From positions 62,001 to 126,000 of the forward strand of contig VXMD01000067.1 in NCBI GenBank assembly GCA_009841255.1: 64,000 nucleotides of DNA, given 5' to 3'. A program made the position numbers and the translations under genes. The stretch comes from Candidatus Poribacteria bacterium (GTDB lineage Bacteria; Poribacteria; WGA-4E; WGA-3G). Under the pieces are notes generated by a model. The model worked only from the letters and a program-made list of their open reading frames with translations. It was not told the DNA's origin and did not search any database. This document shows positions 43,381-52,410 of this stretch, piece by piece; within the stretch, counting starts at the first letter, position 1; every line of letters begins with the position of its first letter.

Positions 43381-44567
43381 CCTTCCCCTGAAACTTCAAT
43401 AGCAATTAGTGTCAGATCGTCGTCTTTCGGGCAGTTATTGGTGAAGGTATCAATAGCCTCCGAAACGCTGGTGATAAGTTCCGCTGCAGATTTTTCTGCG
43501 TCGGTACATACTAATTTTTGGAGGCGATCTACTGTAAATTCCTCGCCCTGTGAGTTTTTGGCTTCGTAAACACCATCGGTATAAAGGAACACTCTGCTTG
43601 ACCGATCAAATGGATAATGTATTGTTTCATAAACCGAATCTCGCCAAATGCCCAATCCATTTCCTGTATGCTGATCGCCAATAGCTTGGTACGTTTGCTG
43701 CTGCGTGTTGTATAAAAGTGGAAATGAATGCCCGGCGTTTGCACAGATCAGTTTCCCTTTATCAAGGTCAATAATACCGCAAAAGGCTGTTGCAAACATA
43801 AACAGTCGTGAACTAATCAAATCATTAAAACGGGTATTTAGTATTTCAAGCAGATATCCTGGATTATCTTCGACTTGTTGCTGAAATTCCGCCAGAATTG
43901 TTTTAATGAAGACTGTTACGAAAGCTGCTGAAACGCCATGTCCCATAACATCAGAAATAAAAACACCGAGTCGATTCGGTGCTATTTCCCAGATATCAAA
44001 AAAATCTCCTCCGACTGCCATTTCAGGACGACAGTGTGAAGCGATTCGAAATCCGGATAATTCCTGCACACCGTTCTGAGGAATCAGAATTTCCTGAATG
44101 CTTCGCGCCATTTGGAGTTCTTCTTGCAAGCGGGTGTTATATTCTGCGAGTGTATCTTGGTAGCGTTTAATTCGCAAGAGTGAACGCACTCGGGCGAGCA
44201 CCTCTAAACTATCAAAAGGCTTCTCAATAAAATCATCAGCCCCTGCTTCAATGGACTTAATGCGATTTTCGCGGGTGTCCCGTAGAGCGGTTATCATCAC
44301 AATCGGAATGAATTCGGTAGCCTCATTCGATCGGATTCGTTTGACAACTTCAAACCCGTCCATCCTCGGCATGTTGATGTCCAACAAGATGAGATCCGGC
44401 ATTTCTTTTTCGACGGTATCAAGTGCCTCAAGTCCATCTGCGGCTGTGTAGACTGTATATCCGCGTGCGTTAAGTTGAATTTGAAGAATCTTGACATTTT
44501 TGGGTTCATCATCAACAACAAGGATTTTTGCCCCTTCTTGCTGTTCGGAAATTACTTCCTCGTTCAT
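43377..44567 (-). CDS. Response regulator with PP2C-type (RsbU/SpoIIE) phosphatase output
   Basis: A 396-residue product. The receiver domain (~12-130) has the acidic pair in VDDEPKNVKIL, phospho-Asp in LILLDINMPRMDG, and Lys in FIEKPFDSL. A helical linker leads to a PP2C-like phosphatase (~170-390): MAVGGDFFDIWEI, ISDVMGHGVSAAFVT, YTDGVYEAKNS and KDDDLTLIAIEV hold the metal-binding Asp residues. It should dephosphorylate STAS proteins when its receiver is phosphorylated. It shares 4 bp (ATGA) with the upstream receiver gene. Confidence 0.93.
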   Translation of the reverse strand: MNEEVISEQQEGAKILVVDDEPKNVKILQIQLNARGYTVYTAADGLEALDTVEKEMPDLILLDINMPRMDGFEVVKRIRSNEATEFIPIVMITALRDTRENRIKSIEAGADDFIEKPFDSLEVLARVRSLLRIKRYQDTLAEYNTRLQEELQMARSIQEILIPQNGVQELSGFRIASHCRPEMAVGGDFFDIWEIAPNRLGVFISDVMGHGVSAAFVTVFIKTILAEFQQQVEDNPGYLLEILNTRFNDLISSRLFMFATAFCGIIDLDKGKLICANAGHSFPLLYNTQQQTYQAIGDQHTGNGLGIWRDSVYETIHYPFDRSSRVFLYTDGVYEAKNSQGEEFTVDRLQKLVCTDAEKSAAELITSVSEAIDTFTNNCPKDDDLTLIAIEVSGEG

Positions 44568-44983
44568 GTCTCTGTCCTCTTGATGTGAGTCTCTACACGT
44601 TCCACCAAAACTTTGATGTCAATAGGCTTACTGAGATAATCATCGCATCCAGCCTTGAGGATACGCTCTCTATCCCCAGACATTGCTGCGGCTGTCAGGG
44701 CAATAATAGGTATATCTACCCACGCCATATTTGCTTTAATCCGTTTTGTTAAATCTTCGCCGCTTTGTCCAGGTAAGGCAATATCCATGAGAATAAGTTG
44801 TGGTATTGCATCTTCCAAACTGGCGAGTGCCTCCGTAGCATCAGTCGCTTCCACGACTGCATACCCCTTTGATTGCAAGACAATGCGCACAACTTTACGG
44901 TTCAACTCTTGGTCTTCAATTACCAGGATCCGCTTTTGCGTCTCTGTCTGTTTTTTGGCTGGGAATGGGTTTTCAGTTTTCAC
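44564..44983 (-). CDS. Single-domain response regulator (CheY-like)
   Basis: GTG 44983 is taken as start since AGAAGG lies 6 nt before it; a TTG at 45001 is the longer option. The ~139-residue product is one receiver: VIEDQELNRKVV, phosphorylation Asp in LILMDIALPGQSG, ALTAAAM, and Lys in YLSKPID. It carries no output domain, so it probably relays phosphate or competes for it between the PAS histidine kinase just upstream and the receiver-phosphatase just downstream. Confidence 0.88.
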   Translation of the reverse strand: MKTENPFPAKKQTETQKRILVIEDQELNRKVVRIVLQSKGYAVVEATDATEALASLEDAIPQLILMDIALPGQSGEDLTKRIKANMAWVDIPIIALTAAAMSGDRERILKAGCDDYLSKPIDIKVLVERVETHIKRTET

Positions 44984-45096
44984 AGATTGCCTTCTATTCA
45001 AGCCAGTCCTTATGAAATGAACCGGAGTTGTGCAGTCAAATCTCTTGTCGTGTTTGTCTTATGTCCATTTACCAGACCCTATATTGGATTCACGCC

Positions 45097-46632
45097 CTAA
45101 TTGCTGAAAGGGTGTTGAAGGGGAATTTTCAGAGTAAAATTACTCCCTTCTCCCTCTTGGCTTGTCACACTAATCTCGCCACCGTGTAACATGACAAGCC
45201 TGTGTGTCAAGGCTAAACCGAGACCGGTTCCACCGTACCGCCGAGATTTTGACGTATCAATCTGTGTAAAGGGTGCGAAGAGTTTTGCCTGATCTACTTC
45301 GGCGATACCTATACCTGTATCAATAACTTCGGCTTGCAATTCTGTTGTTCCAACCTCCAGTACTGTTGCGACTTTACCGCCTTCTGGGGTGAATTTCACT
45401 GCATTGGAGAGTAGGTTATAGAAAATCTGCTTGAATTTAACCCGGTCAGCTTCAATCATACCATTCTGGTTGTATTTCAAGGTAAGGTCTAGATCTTTCT
45501 TCACGGCAAGTGCGGTGATAATCGCGTTGACCTCCTCAACCGCTTCAACAATAGAGAATGTCTCTAATTGCAGTGCCATTTTTCCGGCTTCGATTTTTGA
45601 AAGGTCAAGGATATCATTAATCATTTCGAGCAAATGTTCGCCGCTAATATGAATATCATTGATGCATTCCTTTTGTTCGGCGTTAATGCTTCCGACGAGT
45701 TCATCCCGCAGGATTTCGGCGAATCCGATAATGGCATTCAAAGGTGTGCGCAGTTCGTGGCTCATGTTTGCGAGGAAATCGCTTTTTGCCCGGCTTGCGT
45801 ACTCAACGGCTTGTTGCGCGCGATAGTACTCAGTTATGTCCCGCGAAATACCACATGTTCCCACTATGCGCCCTTCTCTATCTCGAATTGGGACTTTAGT
45901 TGTTGATACCCACGTATCCTGCTCATTGGGCCAGGTTTCCCTTTCCTGCTTCGCCTCAATAGGTTTTCCGGATTCAATGACATCTTGCTCGTCCTGATAC
46001 GCCTGTTGCGCATGTTCGCGGGTAAAGAAGTCAAAATCGGTTTTATGGACTGCCTCTACGGGGTTCTTTAAACCGAACCGATCCGCTAAAGAGCGATTGA
46101 TTCGTATAAACCTACTCTCGGTATCTTTGAAATAGATATGGTCAGGGGTATTATCCATCAGGGTATGCAACAGATCTGCTTCTTGGACATGTTTTGCCGC
46201 CAATTGCTGGAATCGGGTTTCACTCTCTTTCAATCTCGCCTCTAACTGCTTTTGCAGCGTTATATCTGTTGCGACGACGTAGCAGCGTTGTTTTTCATCA
46301 TCCTTTGCTACGCGCCATCTTAGCCACCTATAAGACGCGTCTTTGTGCCGAAATCGGCTTTCAAAGGGTCTCACGCGTTCTCCTGTTTCCACCTTTTCGA
46401 TTTCAGTAAGCATTTCCTCCCGATCCTCGGGATGTATGAAGGTGGCCCATTCGGCGTTTCGAAGTTCCAATTGTGTGAATCCGAGGATATCTTTCCATAC
46501 CGAGTTGAGAGCGACGAAGTTACCGTCACAACTAATATACCCGAACATATCCGTAGAAAGCTCTAAGAAGCAGTTTGGTTTAAGGATTTCATCCATTAGC
46601 ATGTGCTTGCGAGTTGTGTCTTCAGGCTTCAT
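45097..46632 (-). CDS. PAS-PAS sensor histidine kinase (soluble)
   Basis: ATG 46632 follows GGAGGT. The 511-residue product has two PAS domains (~15-120 and ~140-265; the second opens LLHTLMDNTPDHIYFKD). The HisKA helix with the phospho-His follows in ANMSHELRTPLNAIIGFAE, then the ATPase with VKFKQIFYNLLSNAVKF, DTGIGIA and GGTGLGLALTHRLV. No membrane helix is present, so it senses a cytoplasmic cue. It lies upstream of the two receiver genes and is the natural kinase for them. Confidence 0.93.
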   Translation of the reverse strand: MKPEDTTRKHMLMDEILKPNCFLELSTDMFGYISCDGNFVALNSVWKDILGFTQLELRNAEWATFIHPEDREEMLTEIEKVETGERVRPFESRFRHKDASYRWLRWRVAKDDEKQRCYVVATDITLQKQLEARLKESETRFQQLAAKHVQEADLLHTLMDNTPDHIYFKDTESRFIRINRSLADRFGLKNPVEAVHKTDFDFFTREHAQQAYQDEQDVIESGKPIEAKQERETWPNEQDTWVSTTKVPIRDREGRIVGTCGISRDITEYYRAQQAVEYASRAKSDFLANMSHELRTPLNAIIGFAEILRDELVGSINAEQKECINDIHISGEHLLEMINDILDLSKIEAGKMALQLETFSIVEAVEEVNAIITALAVKKDLDLTLKYNQNGMIEADRVKFKQIFYNLLSNAVKFTPEGGKVATVLEVGTTELQAEVIDTGIGIAEVDQAKLFAPFTQIDTSKSRRYGGTGLGLALTHRLVMLHGGEISVTSQEGEGSNFTLKIPLQHPFSN

Positions 46633-46682
46633 GTTTACCTCCACAAGATGCGAGGTAAGATCACCTCGTGAGTCACGTAAAT

Positions 46683-47444
46683 CTATGATGTTACGAGGAC
46701 TGCACGGTTTGCGAGTTTTACAACAGTTTGCGTAGTACTTTGGAAAACAAGCTCGTACAATCTCCCATGATGACTCGCACTCAGTGCGATGAGATCACAA
46801 TCATTTTCTTCTGCGTTCTCCAAGATGTTTGTTACTGTAAAACCACGAGCAGTGAGGAAGTCGGTTTGAACGTCATAATATTTTAAATACGCTTCCATCT
46901 GCTGCTTAATCTGAGTTGCCTCCTGCTGTGTGCTTGAAAGAGCAAGTCCTAAAACTCCGGCTTTTGTTAATTCCCCGATTTCGGCGACGAGCCCTAAGGC
47001 GTGATCAGAATAAGCATCTCCATGATGTACAGCGAGAATCTTCCGCAACAGTGTGCATTGTTCATGCACGACGATAATAGGTCTCGTGATATGGAGCAAC
47101 ACGTCGTCGATCTGACTCTGGATAAGTTTGAGGCGACGTTTTCTGATATCTTCAGGAAGCCCGACAACAACGAGGTCGGCGGAATGCGCTTTTTCACAGA
47201 TCATCTGCCGCGGGTTGCCAGCGACAGCCTCAACATGATAATCCAAGAAGTCGTAGAGCGAGCATTCCGCTTCCGTTCGACGTATGACGGTCGCTGCGAC
47301 ATCAGCGTTTCCACCGTGTTGGCTGTCCTGAAAGAAAACACATGATAAGTGTGTTCCCAAAAGCACTGCCAGTTGTCCAGCGTACTCAAAGGCGTTTTTC
47401 TCGTAATCTGTATCGCCAATGGCAACGAGGATATTTTTTATCAT
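46683..47444 (-). CDS. Tandem universal stress protein
   Basis: A 253-residue product of two Usp domains. The first begins MIKNILVAIGDTDYEKNAFEY and ends ITRPIIVVHE. The second begins RKILAVHHGDAYSDHALGLV and ends NRAVLVTS. The classic ATP loop G-2x-G-9x-G(S/T) is not clearly present in either half, so it may be a non-ATP-binding type. It belongs to the minus-strand run with the histidine kinase (50 bp downstream). Confidence 0.85.
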   Translation of the reverse strand: MIKNILVAIGDTDYEKNAFEYAGQLAVLLGTHLSCVFFQDSQHGGNADVAATVIRRTEAECSLYDFLDYHVEAVAGNPRQMICEKAHSADLVVVGLPEDIRKRRLKLIQSQIDDVLLHITRPIIVVHEQCTLLRKILAVHHGDAYSDHALGLVAEIGELTKAGVLGLALSSTQQEATQIKQQMEAYLKYYDVQTDFLTARGFTVTNILENAEENDCDLIALSASHHGRLYELVFQSTTQTVVKLANRAVLVTS

Positions 47445-47546
47445 GAGACGTTCCCTTATAGATGCGAGGAAGTAGAGCTTTACTCACAAGTTTCCGACGT
47501 TAGCAAGGCACCTCTCGCTGTAATAAAACTAAGATTAGCTTGAATC

Positions 47547-47900
47547 TCATTCGGGATGCTGCATCAAGGCGGCAACAGCATCATCTTCGCTTTCAAAGCT
47601 TTTAAAGACGGTGATTAACCGCGCCATGACAATGAGGTTTTTGACATGTTTGTTGACATTAATCACTGCTATTTTCCCACCGCGCGGGTGGATATCGGAA
47701 TAGATTTTCATAAGCACACCAAGCCCAGAACTATCCATTCCAGTTACTTCTTTGAAATCAAACAGGAGTCTCGGAGGAGAGGAGTGCACTGCGAGTGCCT
47801 CCTCTACAGTTTCCGAAACTTCTTTGACCCCCGGGGTGATAATTCTGCCGCTCAGTCTGAAAATAACGACCCCTTCTTTCTCAGACACGGTAATTGCCAT
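47547..47900 (-). CDS. STAS-domain anti-anti-sigma factor 2
   Basis: ATG 47900 has TAGGAG 10 nt upstream; the earlier ATG (47909) is too close to that site. The 117-residue STAS domain has the phosphorylation motif MDSSGLGVLMKIYSD. It is adjacent to, and related to, the next STAS gene, which suggests two inputs into one partner switch. Confidence 0.88.
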   Translation of the reverse strand: MAITVSEKEGVVIFRLSGRIITPGVKEVSETVEEALAVHSSPPRLLFDFKEVTGMDSSGLGVLMKIYSDIHPRGGKIAVINVNKHVKNLIVMARLITVFKSFESEDDAVAALMQHPE

Positions 47901-47964
47901 AGTGTACATACTCCTAATGCTACTGCGCGTTTAGGTTAGGGGTGGGCTCTCCTAATCACGGCAC

Positions 47965-48312
47965 TTAACTTTCGCTCGATAGTGCCGAAACTGCGGCATC
48001 CTCGGTGTCAAAATGTTCAAAGATACTGACGAGCCGACTGCGAACGATCAGATTTTTGATATTCGTTCCAACGTTGATGACACCGATACGCCCCTTCTTC
48101 CGCGTTGCGGCGACATGTGCGCCCATCAGCGTGCCGAGACCTGAACTATCCATCATATTGACCCGATCGAAATTAATGAGAATGCGTGGCGCATCAGAGG
48201 CATCAATCTGTGAAGTGATCGCCTCTCGCAATTCCGATACTGAGGATCCCATTATTTTTCCACTCGGTTCTAAGATTGCAACACCATCTTTCTGGCGAAT
48301 CGTGGTTGCCAT
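47965..48312 (-). CDS. STAS-domain anti-anti-sigma factor 3
   Basis: A 115-residue STAS domain with MMDSSGLGTLMGAHVAATRK, the conserved Ser site. It starts at ATG 48312 behind AGGAGAC and is first in its transcript after a consensus promoter. With the STAS protein at 42562 there are three candidate substrates for the PP2C phosphatase in this island. Confidence 0.9.
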   Translation of the reverse strand: MATTIRQKDGVAILEPSGKIMGSSVSELREAITSQIDASDAPRILINFDRVNMMDSSGLGTLMGAHVAATRKKGRIGVINVGTNIKNLIVRSRLVSIFEHFDTEDAAVSALSSES

Positions 48313-48368
48313 GACTGTGTCTCCTTTTTTGGTTTGCTGGAAAACTGAAATTTCGATTCACACCTCTA

Positions 48369-48397
48369 ATTTTACATTATTTGAAAATATTTGTCAA
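48369..48397 (-). promoter_or_regulatory. Promoter of the STAS pair
   Basis: TTGACA (48397-48392), 17 bp, TAAAAT (48374-48369) on the minus strand. Confidence 0.75.
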
Positions 48398-48621
48398 CCT
48401 GCAAATTGGATAACCGTTTGATTTTGTGAAATGTTGCCAAAAAGAGTGGCTCTTTCCAATTTTAAAACTTTTTTCAACTTTAAACTTCAATTTTGAAATT
48501 TTCTTCAACTTTAAGGACAGCAGTTCACCTACGCAGAAAACGACTCACTATTGACCCATGTTCCTTATATTTTTCGCGGAAAATGGGGACGCAATTCCCG
48601 TGAAATGCAATCGGATTTTGT
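48398..48621. other. AT-rich spacer with short direct repeats
   Basis: Between the divergent STAS and radC promoters. TTCAACTTTAA occurs at 48473 and 48504, with related CAATTTTRAAA strings beside them. No gene is seen. Confidence 0.5.
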
Positions 48622-48650
48622 TTGTTTTTAATGCTGAAATAGAGTATAAT
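48622..48650 (+). promoter_or_regulatory. radC promoter
   Basis: TTGTTT, 17 bp, perfect TATAAT, 33 bp before the ATG. Confidence 0.6.
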
Positions 48651-48683
48651 GTTGACGAATTTCTATTAATAGAAAGGAAAGCA

Positions 48684-49433
48684 ATGTACGATCCAGACCG
48701 TATACGAATTAAGGACCTTCCCGAAGATGAACGTCCCCGTGAAAGACTTCGGAAACATGGACCGGAGGCATTGAGGGACTCTGACCTCTTGGCTATCATT
48801 CTTAAAAGTGGTTTCCAAGGAACGACCGCTATCCAACTCGGTGAACAGATTCTCATGGCATTTGAAGGTGATTTGAAGCGGATGGCGGATCACAGGTCCA
48901 AACAATTTGAGAAAATTAAAGGTGTTGGTGAAGCGAAAGCTGCACAGATTGTCGCGGCACTTGAACTCGGCAAACGATTAGCACGTTTCCACGCCGAGCG
49001 CGATAAAATTACATCTCCAGCGGATGTCGCAGATCTGATGATGTCCAGAATGCGGTACCTACAGAAAGAAATTGTTTGCGTCCTTTGCCTTGACACCAAG
49101 GGTGGTGTGACAACCAAAGGCATCACGGGTGATCTGAGTGAGGATTTGGATTGGGGCAAAAGATTATTGTCAGAAGGAACCGTCTTTGAAGGCACGCTCA
49201 ACGCCAGTGTTTTTCACCCACGCGAAATTTTTCGGTTCGCTATCGAGGAGTCAGCGAATTCAATTATCCTTGTTCACAATCATCCATCTGGAGATCCTCA
49301 GCCGAGCCAAGAGGACATTCGGGCAACAAAACAGTTGATTGAGGCTGGAAATCAGATTGGAATAAAAGTGTTGGATCACATTATTATCGGCGACGGGATT
49401 TTTGTTAGTCTGAAGGAAGAAAACTTCATTTGA
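48684..49433 (+). CDS. radC: RadC-family JAB/MPN-domain protein
   Basis: ATG 48684 follows GAAAGGA; an upstream in-frame start (48558) lies before the promoter and was rejected. The 249-residue product has an N-terminal helix-hairpin-helix region (RERLRKHGPEALRDSDLLA; IKGVGEAKAAQIVAALELG) and the JAB metalloprotein motif VHNHPSGDPQPSQED. RadC proteins are widespread; the old link to DNA repair is doubtful and the activity is unknown. Confidence 0.93.
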   Translation: MYDPDRIRIKDLPEDERPRERLRKHGPEALRDSDLLAIILKSGFQGTTAIQLGEQILMAFEGDLKRMADHRSKQFEKIKGVGEAKAAQIVAALELGKRLARFHAERDKITSPADVADLMMSRMRYLQKEIVCVLCLDTKGGVTTKGITGDLSEDLDWGKRLLSEGTVFEGTLNASVFHPREIFRFAIEESANSIILVHNHPSGDPQPSQEDIRATKQLIEAGNQIGIKVLDHIIIGDGIFVSLKEENFI

Positions 49434-49444
49434 AGCGCGCTGAT

Positions 49445-50185
49445 TCATTTCACATCGCGTTGCCGAATTACTTCATATAACAGCACACCTGCTGCAACTG
49501 AAACGTTCAGCGAATCAATTTTGCCTAACATTGGCAGGTGAACAAGATAATCACATTTTTGTTTGACGAGTTGTCGGAGACCTTTACCTTCACTTCCTAA
49601 GACGAGACACACAGGCACACGAAAGTCAGCATCTGTGTATAAGTGAGGCGCGTTGTCAGTGGCACCGGCAACCCAGATCCCGCTGTTTTTAAGCGTTTCT
49701 ATGGTATGTGCGATATTTGTCACTTTGACGATAGGTACATATGTGGAAGCACCTGCTGATGCTTTGTGCACAGCTGCTGTGATGCCGACAGCACGATTTT
49801 TTGGAATGATAACAGCATCGGCATTCACAGCCTCAGCAGTACGGAGAATCGCCCCAAGGTTCCGTGGGTCCTGAATGCTATCTAATACAATCAACAACGC
49901 GTTGCGCTCGCTGCGTTCTATTTTCGCGAGTATTGAAGACAGATCGTCATAACGCGTTGGACTGACAAGGGCAATAACACCTTGGTGTGGTACAGATGGT
50001 TCAAGCCGATCCAATTCACGTCGTGTACAGTGTTTTATAGGAACACCGACCTTTTCTGCCATTTTGACGATATGTTGGATCCGCGAGTGGGTACTCCCTG
50101 CAGCGATCCAGATTTTTTCTACGGCTTGAGTCCCGCGCTGTAGATGTTCTATAACTGGATTTCTACCAACAATGTATTCGGACAT
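49445..50185 (-). CDS. rlmB: SpoU-family 2'-O rRNA methyltransferase (RlmB-like)
   Basis: ATG 50185 is used: it starts at the substrate-binding domain (MSEYIVGRNPVIEHLQRG) and lies 25 bp after the stop of the Zn-ribbon gene. The 246-residue product has the knotted SPOUT motifs: LDSIQDPRNLGAILRTAEA, LVLGSEGKGLRQLV, and DSLNVSVAAGVLLYE with the catalytic Asn/Ser. By analogy it methylates G2251 of 23S rRNA. TrmH-like tRNA specificity cannot be excluded from sequence alone. No good ribosome site precedes it, so translational coupling is likely. Confidence 0.92.
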   Translation of the reverse strand: MSEYIVGRNPVIEHLQRGTQAVEKIWIAAGSTHSRIQHIVKMAEKVGVPIKHCTRRELDRLEPSVPHQGVIALVSPTRYDDLSSILAKIERSERNALLIVLDSIQDPRNLGAILRTAEAVNADAVIIPKNRAVGITAAVHKASAGASTYVPIVKVTNIAHTIETLKNSGIWVAGATDNAPHLYTDADFRVPVCLVLGSEGKGLRQLVKQKCDYLVHLPMLGKIDSLNVSVAAGVLLYEVIRQRDVK

Positions 50186-50210
50186 ATCAAAGCGTGGACG
50201 AAGAGAGGTA

Positions 50211-50450
50211 TCAGTCCCCACGAACGAATTTAACATCTGGTCCGCGCGGTTCAATATTAATATCAGGATCTACAGTTTGGCATTTAACGCAGGTAATATC
50301 ACCGACGTTTGCGTTCTCCATGCGCGGCGCGAGTGTTCCCAACTTAAACACAAACCCTAAAATATCCGCTGCTGGAATCTTCTCATCGCATGAACCGCAA
50401 GGAATCGCTTCCGCGGATTTGACTTTTGCTAAAAGTTCCGATGCTTTCAT
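50211..50450 (-). CDS. Small zinc-ribbon-like protein, unknown
   Basis: ATG 50450 follows AAGAGAAG. The 79-residue product has PCGSCDEKI and, about 30 residues later, TCVKCQTVD, two CxxC knuckles that probably share one zinc. The rest is short helices. It sits between iolD and rlmB and is likely co-transcribed with both. A nucleic-acid- or protein-binding adaptor is plausible, but no family is recognised. Confidence 0.65.
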   Translation of the reverse strand: MKASELLAKVKSAEAIPCGSCDEKIPAADILGFVFKLGTLAPRMENANVGDITCVKCQTVDPDINIEPRGPDVKFVRGD

Positions 50451-50479
50451 GACTTCTCTTCGTCCGCCTCCACTCAATG

Positions 50480-52345
50480 TTATAGGAAGTATCGTTCCTT
50501 TTGCTTCTCCGATTCGTATTCTTCGTACGCCTCTTGTGCCGTGTCCACTTCGGAGACTTGAGCAATAGGAACATCCCACCACGATTCGTAACGCGGCACC
50601 CCTTGATAGTAGTCGACATCAATCTTCACAACGGTTGTGTGCTCAGCTTCGCGTGCCTCATGTAGGGCAGCTTTCAGGCTTTGCAAGGTTGTTGCTTCAA
50701 TTACCTTGGCACCAAGACTCGCGGCATTCGCGGCGAGATCCACCGGTAAAAAGTCGCCTTCAAGTTCACCCGTTTTTTCGTCGCGGTAGCGGAAACGGGT
50801 GGCGAAACCTTGCACACCGGTTGCCCGAGACAGTCCGCCGATGCTGCTATGTCCCTCGTTGTTCACAAGTACGATAATGAGTTTAAAACCTTCCTGAATT
50901 GATGTAATGATCTCTTGTGCCAGCATTAAGTATGAACCATCACCTACCATGACGTAGACATCGCGGTTTGGATCCGCCATTTTGATGCCCAACCCACCGG
51001 CAATTTCGTAGCCCATACACGAGTATCCATATTCTAAGTGGTACTGCTTCGGATTACGAGTGCGCCATAATTTGTGCAAGTCCCCAGGAAGACTCCCTGC
51101 GGCGCACACCATGACATCCTCTGGACGCGAAAATTCGTTAACCACGCCGATGACTTCGCTTTGGCTCGGTAAAGGTGCATGACCCAAGTGGTAAAGGCGA
51201 TCAACTTCTTCTTCCCATTCGGCACGATAGCTCCTGATTTGTGTGGCATAATCAGCATCAACGTGATAGTTCCCCACGGCAGTAGCGAGTTCTTCAAGTG
51301 TGATGCGTGCGTCTGCGACGAGTGGTAAGGCGGCGTGTTTAAAGGCGTCAAATTCAGCAACATTAATGTTGATGAAACGGACGTTGGGGTTTTGGAAAGC
51401 AGTCTTGGAAGCAGTCGTGAAGTCACTCAAGCGGGTCCCGATTGCAATCACCAAATCCGCTTCTCGGGCAGTGACATTTGCGCCTGGCGTTCCAGTCGCG
51501 CCGATTGCTCCAAGATTCTGCGGATGGTTGTAGGGCAATGACCCTTTTCCGGCGAAGGTTTCACCGACAGGAATACCGGTTTGCTCTGCAAATTGTGCGA
51601 GTTGCGCTGTGGCTTCACTGTAGATAACACCACCACCGGCAATAATTAAAGGAGATTTACTCTCCCGAATCCATGAGGTTGCCCGATTCAGGAGGCGGAC
51701 ATCAGCACGGGATCGAGATATGGTATAAACACGTTTCTCAAAAAGTTGTGAGGGATAATCATACGCCTCTGCTTGAACGTCCTGTGGAAGTGCTAAGGTT
51801 ACTGTCCCGGTATCAGCCTGCGATGTCAGCACGCGCATTGCCTCTGGCAAGGCAGTAATTATCTGTTCTGGACGATTAATGCGATCCCAATACCGTGAGA
51901 TCGGCTTGAAACAATCGTTTACTGAATAATCTTGTGAACTCGCTGACTCCAACTGTTGTAAAACTGGGGCGACTAAGCGTGTGGAAAAAATATCCCCGGG
52001 TAGTAAGAGTACCGGCACTCGGTTAATTGTTGCGCCCGCAGCACCTGTAATCATGTTTGTTGCCCCTGGTCCGATAGATGTCGTGCAAGCAAAGGTTCGA
52101 AGGCGATTGCTCATTTTGGCAAATGCAGCGGCGGTGTGTACCATCGATTGCTCGTTCCGAGTCTGATAGAAACGGAAGGAATCGGAATACTGATGCAACG
52201 CTTGCCCGATACCTGCAACGTTTCCGTGCCCGAAGATGCCGAACATACCGGCAAAAAATTGGGTTTCGTTTCCATCTCGTTCGACATATTGTTGTCGAAG
52301 AAATTGAACGATAGCTTGTCCCATCGTGAGTTTTTGTGTTTTCAT
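50480..52345 (-). CDS. iolD: 3D-(3,5/4)-trihydroxycyclohexane-1,2-dione hydrolase
   Basis: A 621-residue thiamine-diphosphate enzyme. Motifs: FGHGNVAGIGQAL and YQTRNEQSMVHTAAAFAKMS (the catalytic Glu region), SIGPGATNMITGAA, and the ThDP/Mg site GDGSYLMLAQEI ending in NNEGHSS. The FGHGN start is typical of IolD rather than acetolactate synthase. IolD opens the ring in myo-inositol catabolism. AAGGAG is well placed before the ATG. iolC is directly upstream; iolB, iolE and iolG are not in the window. Confidence 0.95.
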   Translation of the reverse strand: MKTQKLTMGQAIVQFLRQQYVERDGNETQFFAGMFGIFGHGNVAGIGQALHQYSDSFRFYQTRNEQSMVHTAAAFAKMSNRLRTFACTTSIGPGATNMITGAAGATINRVPVLLLPGDIFSTRLVAPVLQQLESASSQDYSVNDCFKPISRYWDRINRPEQIITALPEAMRVLTSQADTGTVTLALPQDVQAEAYDYPSQLFEKRVYTISRSRADVRLLNRATSWIRESKSPLIIAGGGVIYSEATAQLAQFAEQTGIPVGETFAGKGSLPYNHPQNLGAIGATGTPGANVTAREADLVIAIGTRLSDFTTASKTAFQNPNVRFININVAEFDAFKHAALPLVADARITLEELATAVGNYHVDADYATQIRSYRAEWEEEVDRLYHLGHAPLPSQSEVIGVVNEFSRPEDVMVCAAGSLPGDLHKLWRTRNPKQYHLEYGYSCMGYEIAGGLGIKMADPNRDVYVMVGDGSYLMLAQEIITSIQEGFKLIIVLVNNEGHSSIGGLSRATGVQGFATRFRYRDEKTGELEGDFLPVDLAANAASLGAKVIEATTLQSLKAALHEAREAEHTTVVKIDVDYYQGVPRYESWWDVPIAQVSEVDTAQEAYEEYESEKQKERYFL

Positions 52346-52410
52346 GAAGATTGCGGCTCCTTTGATATAGTAGTGTATGGCTGCGGTATGGAATTTAAAT
52401 CAAAGTATAT

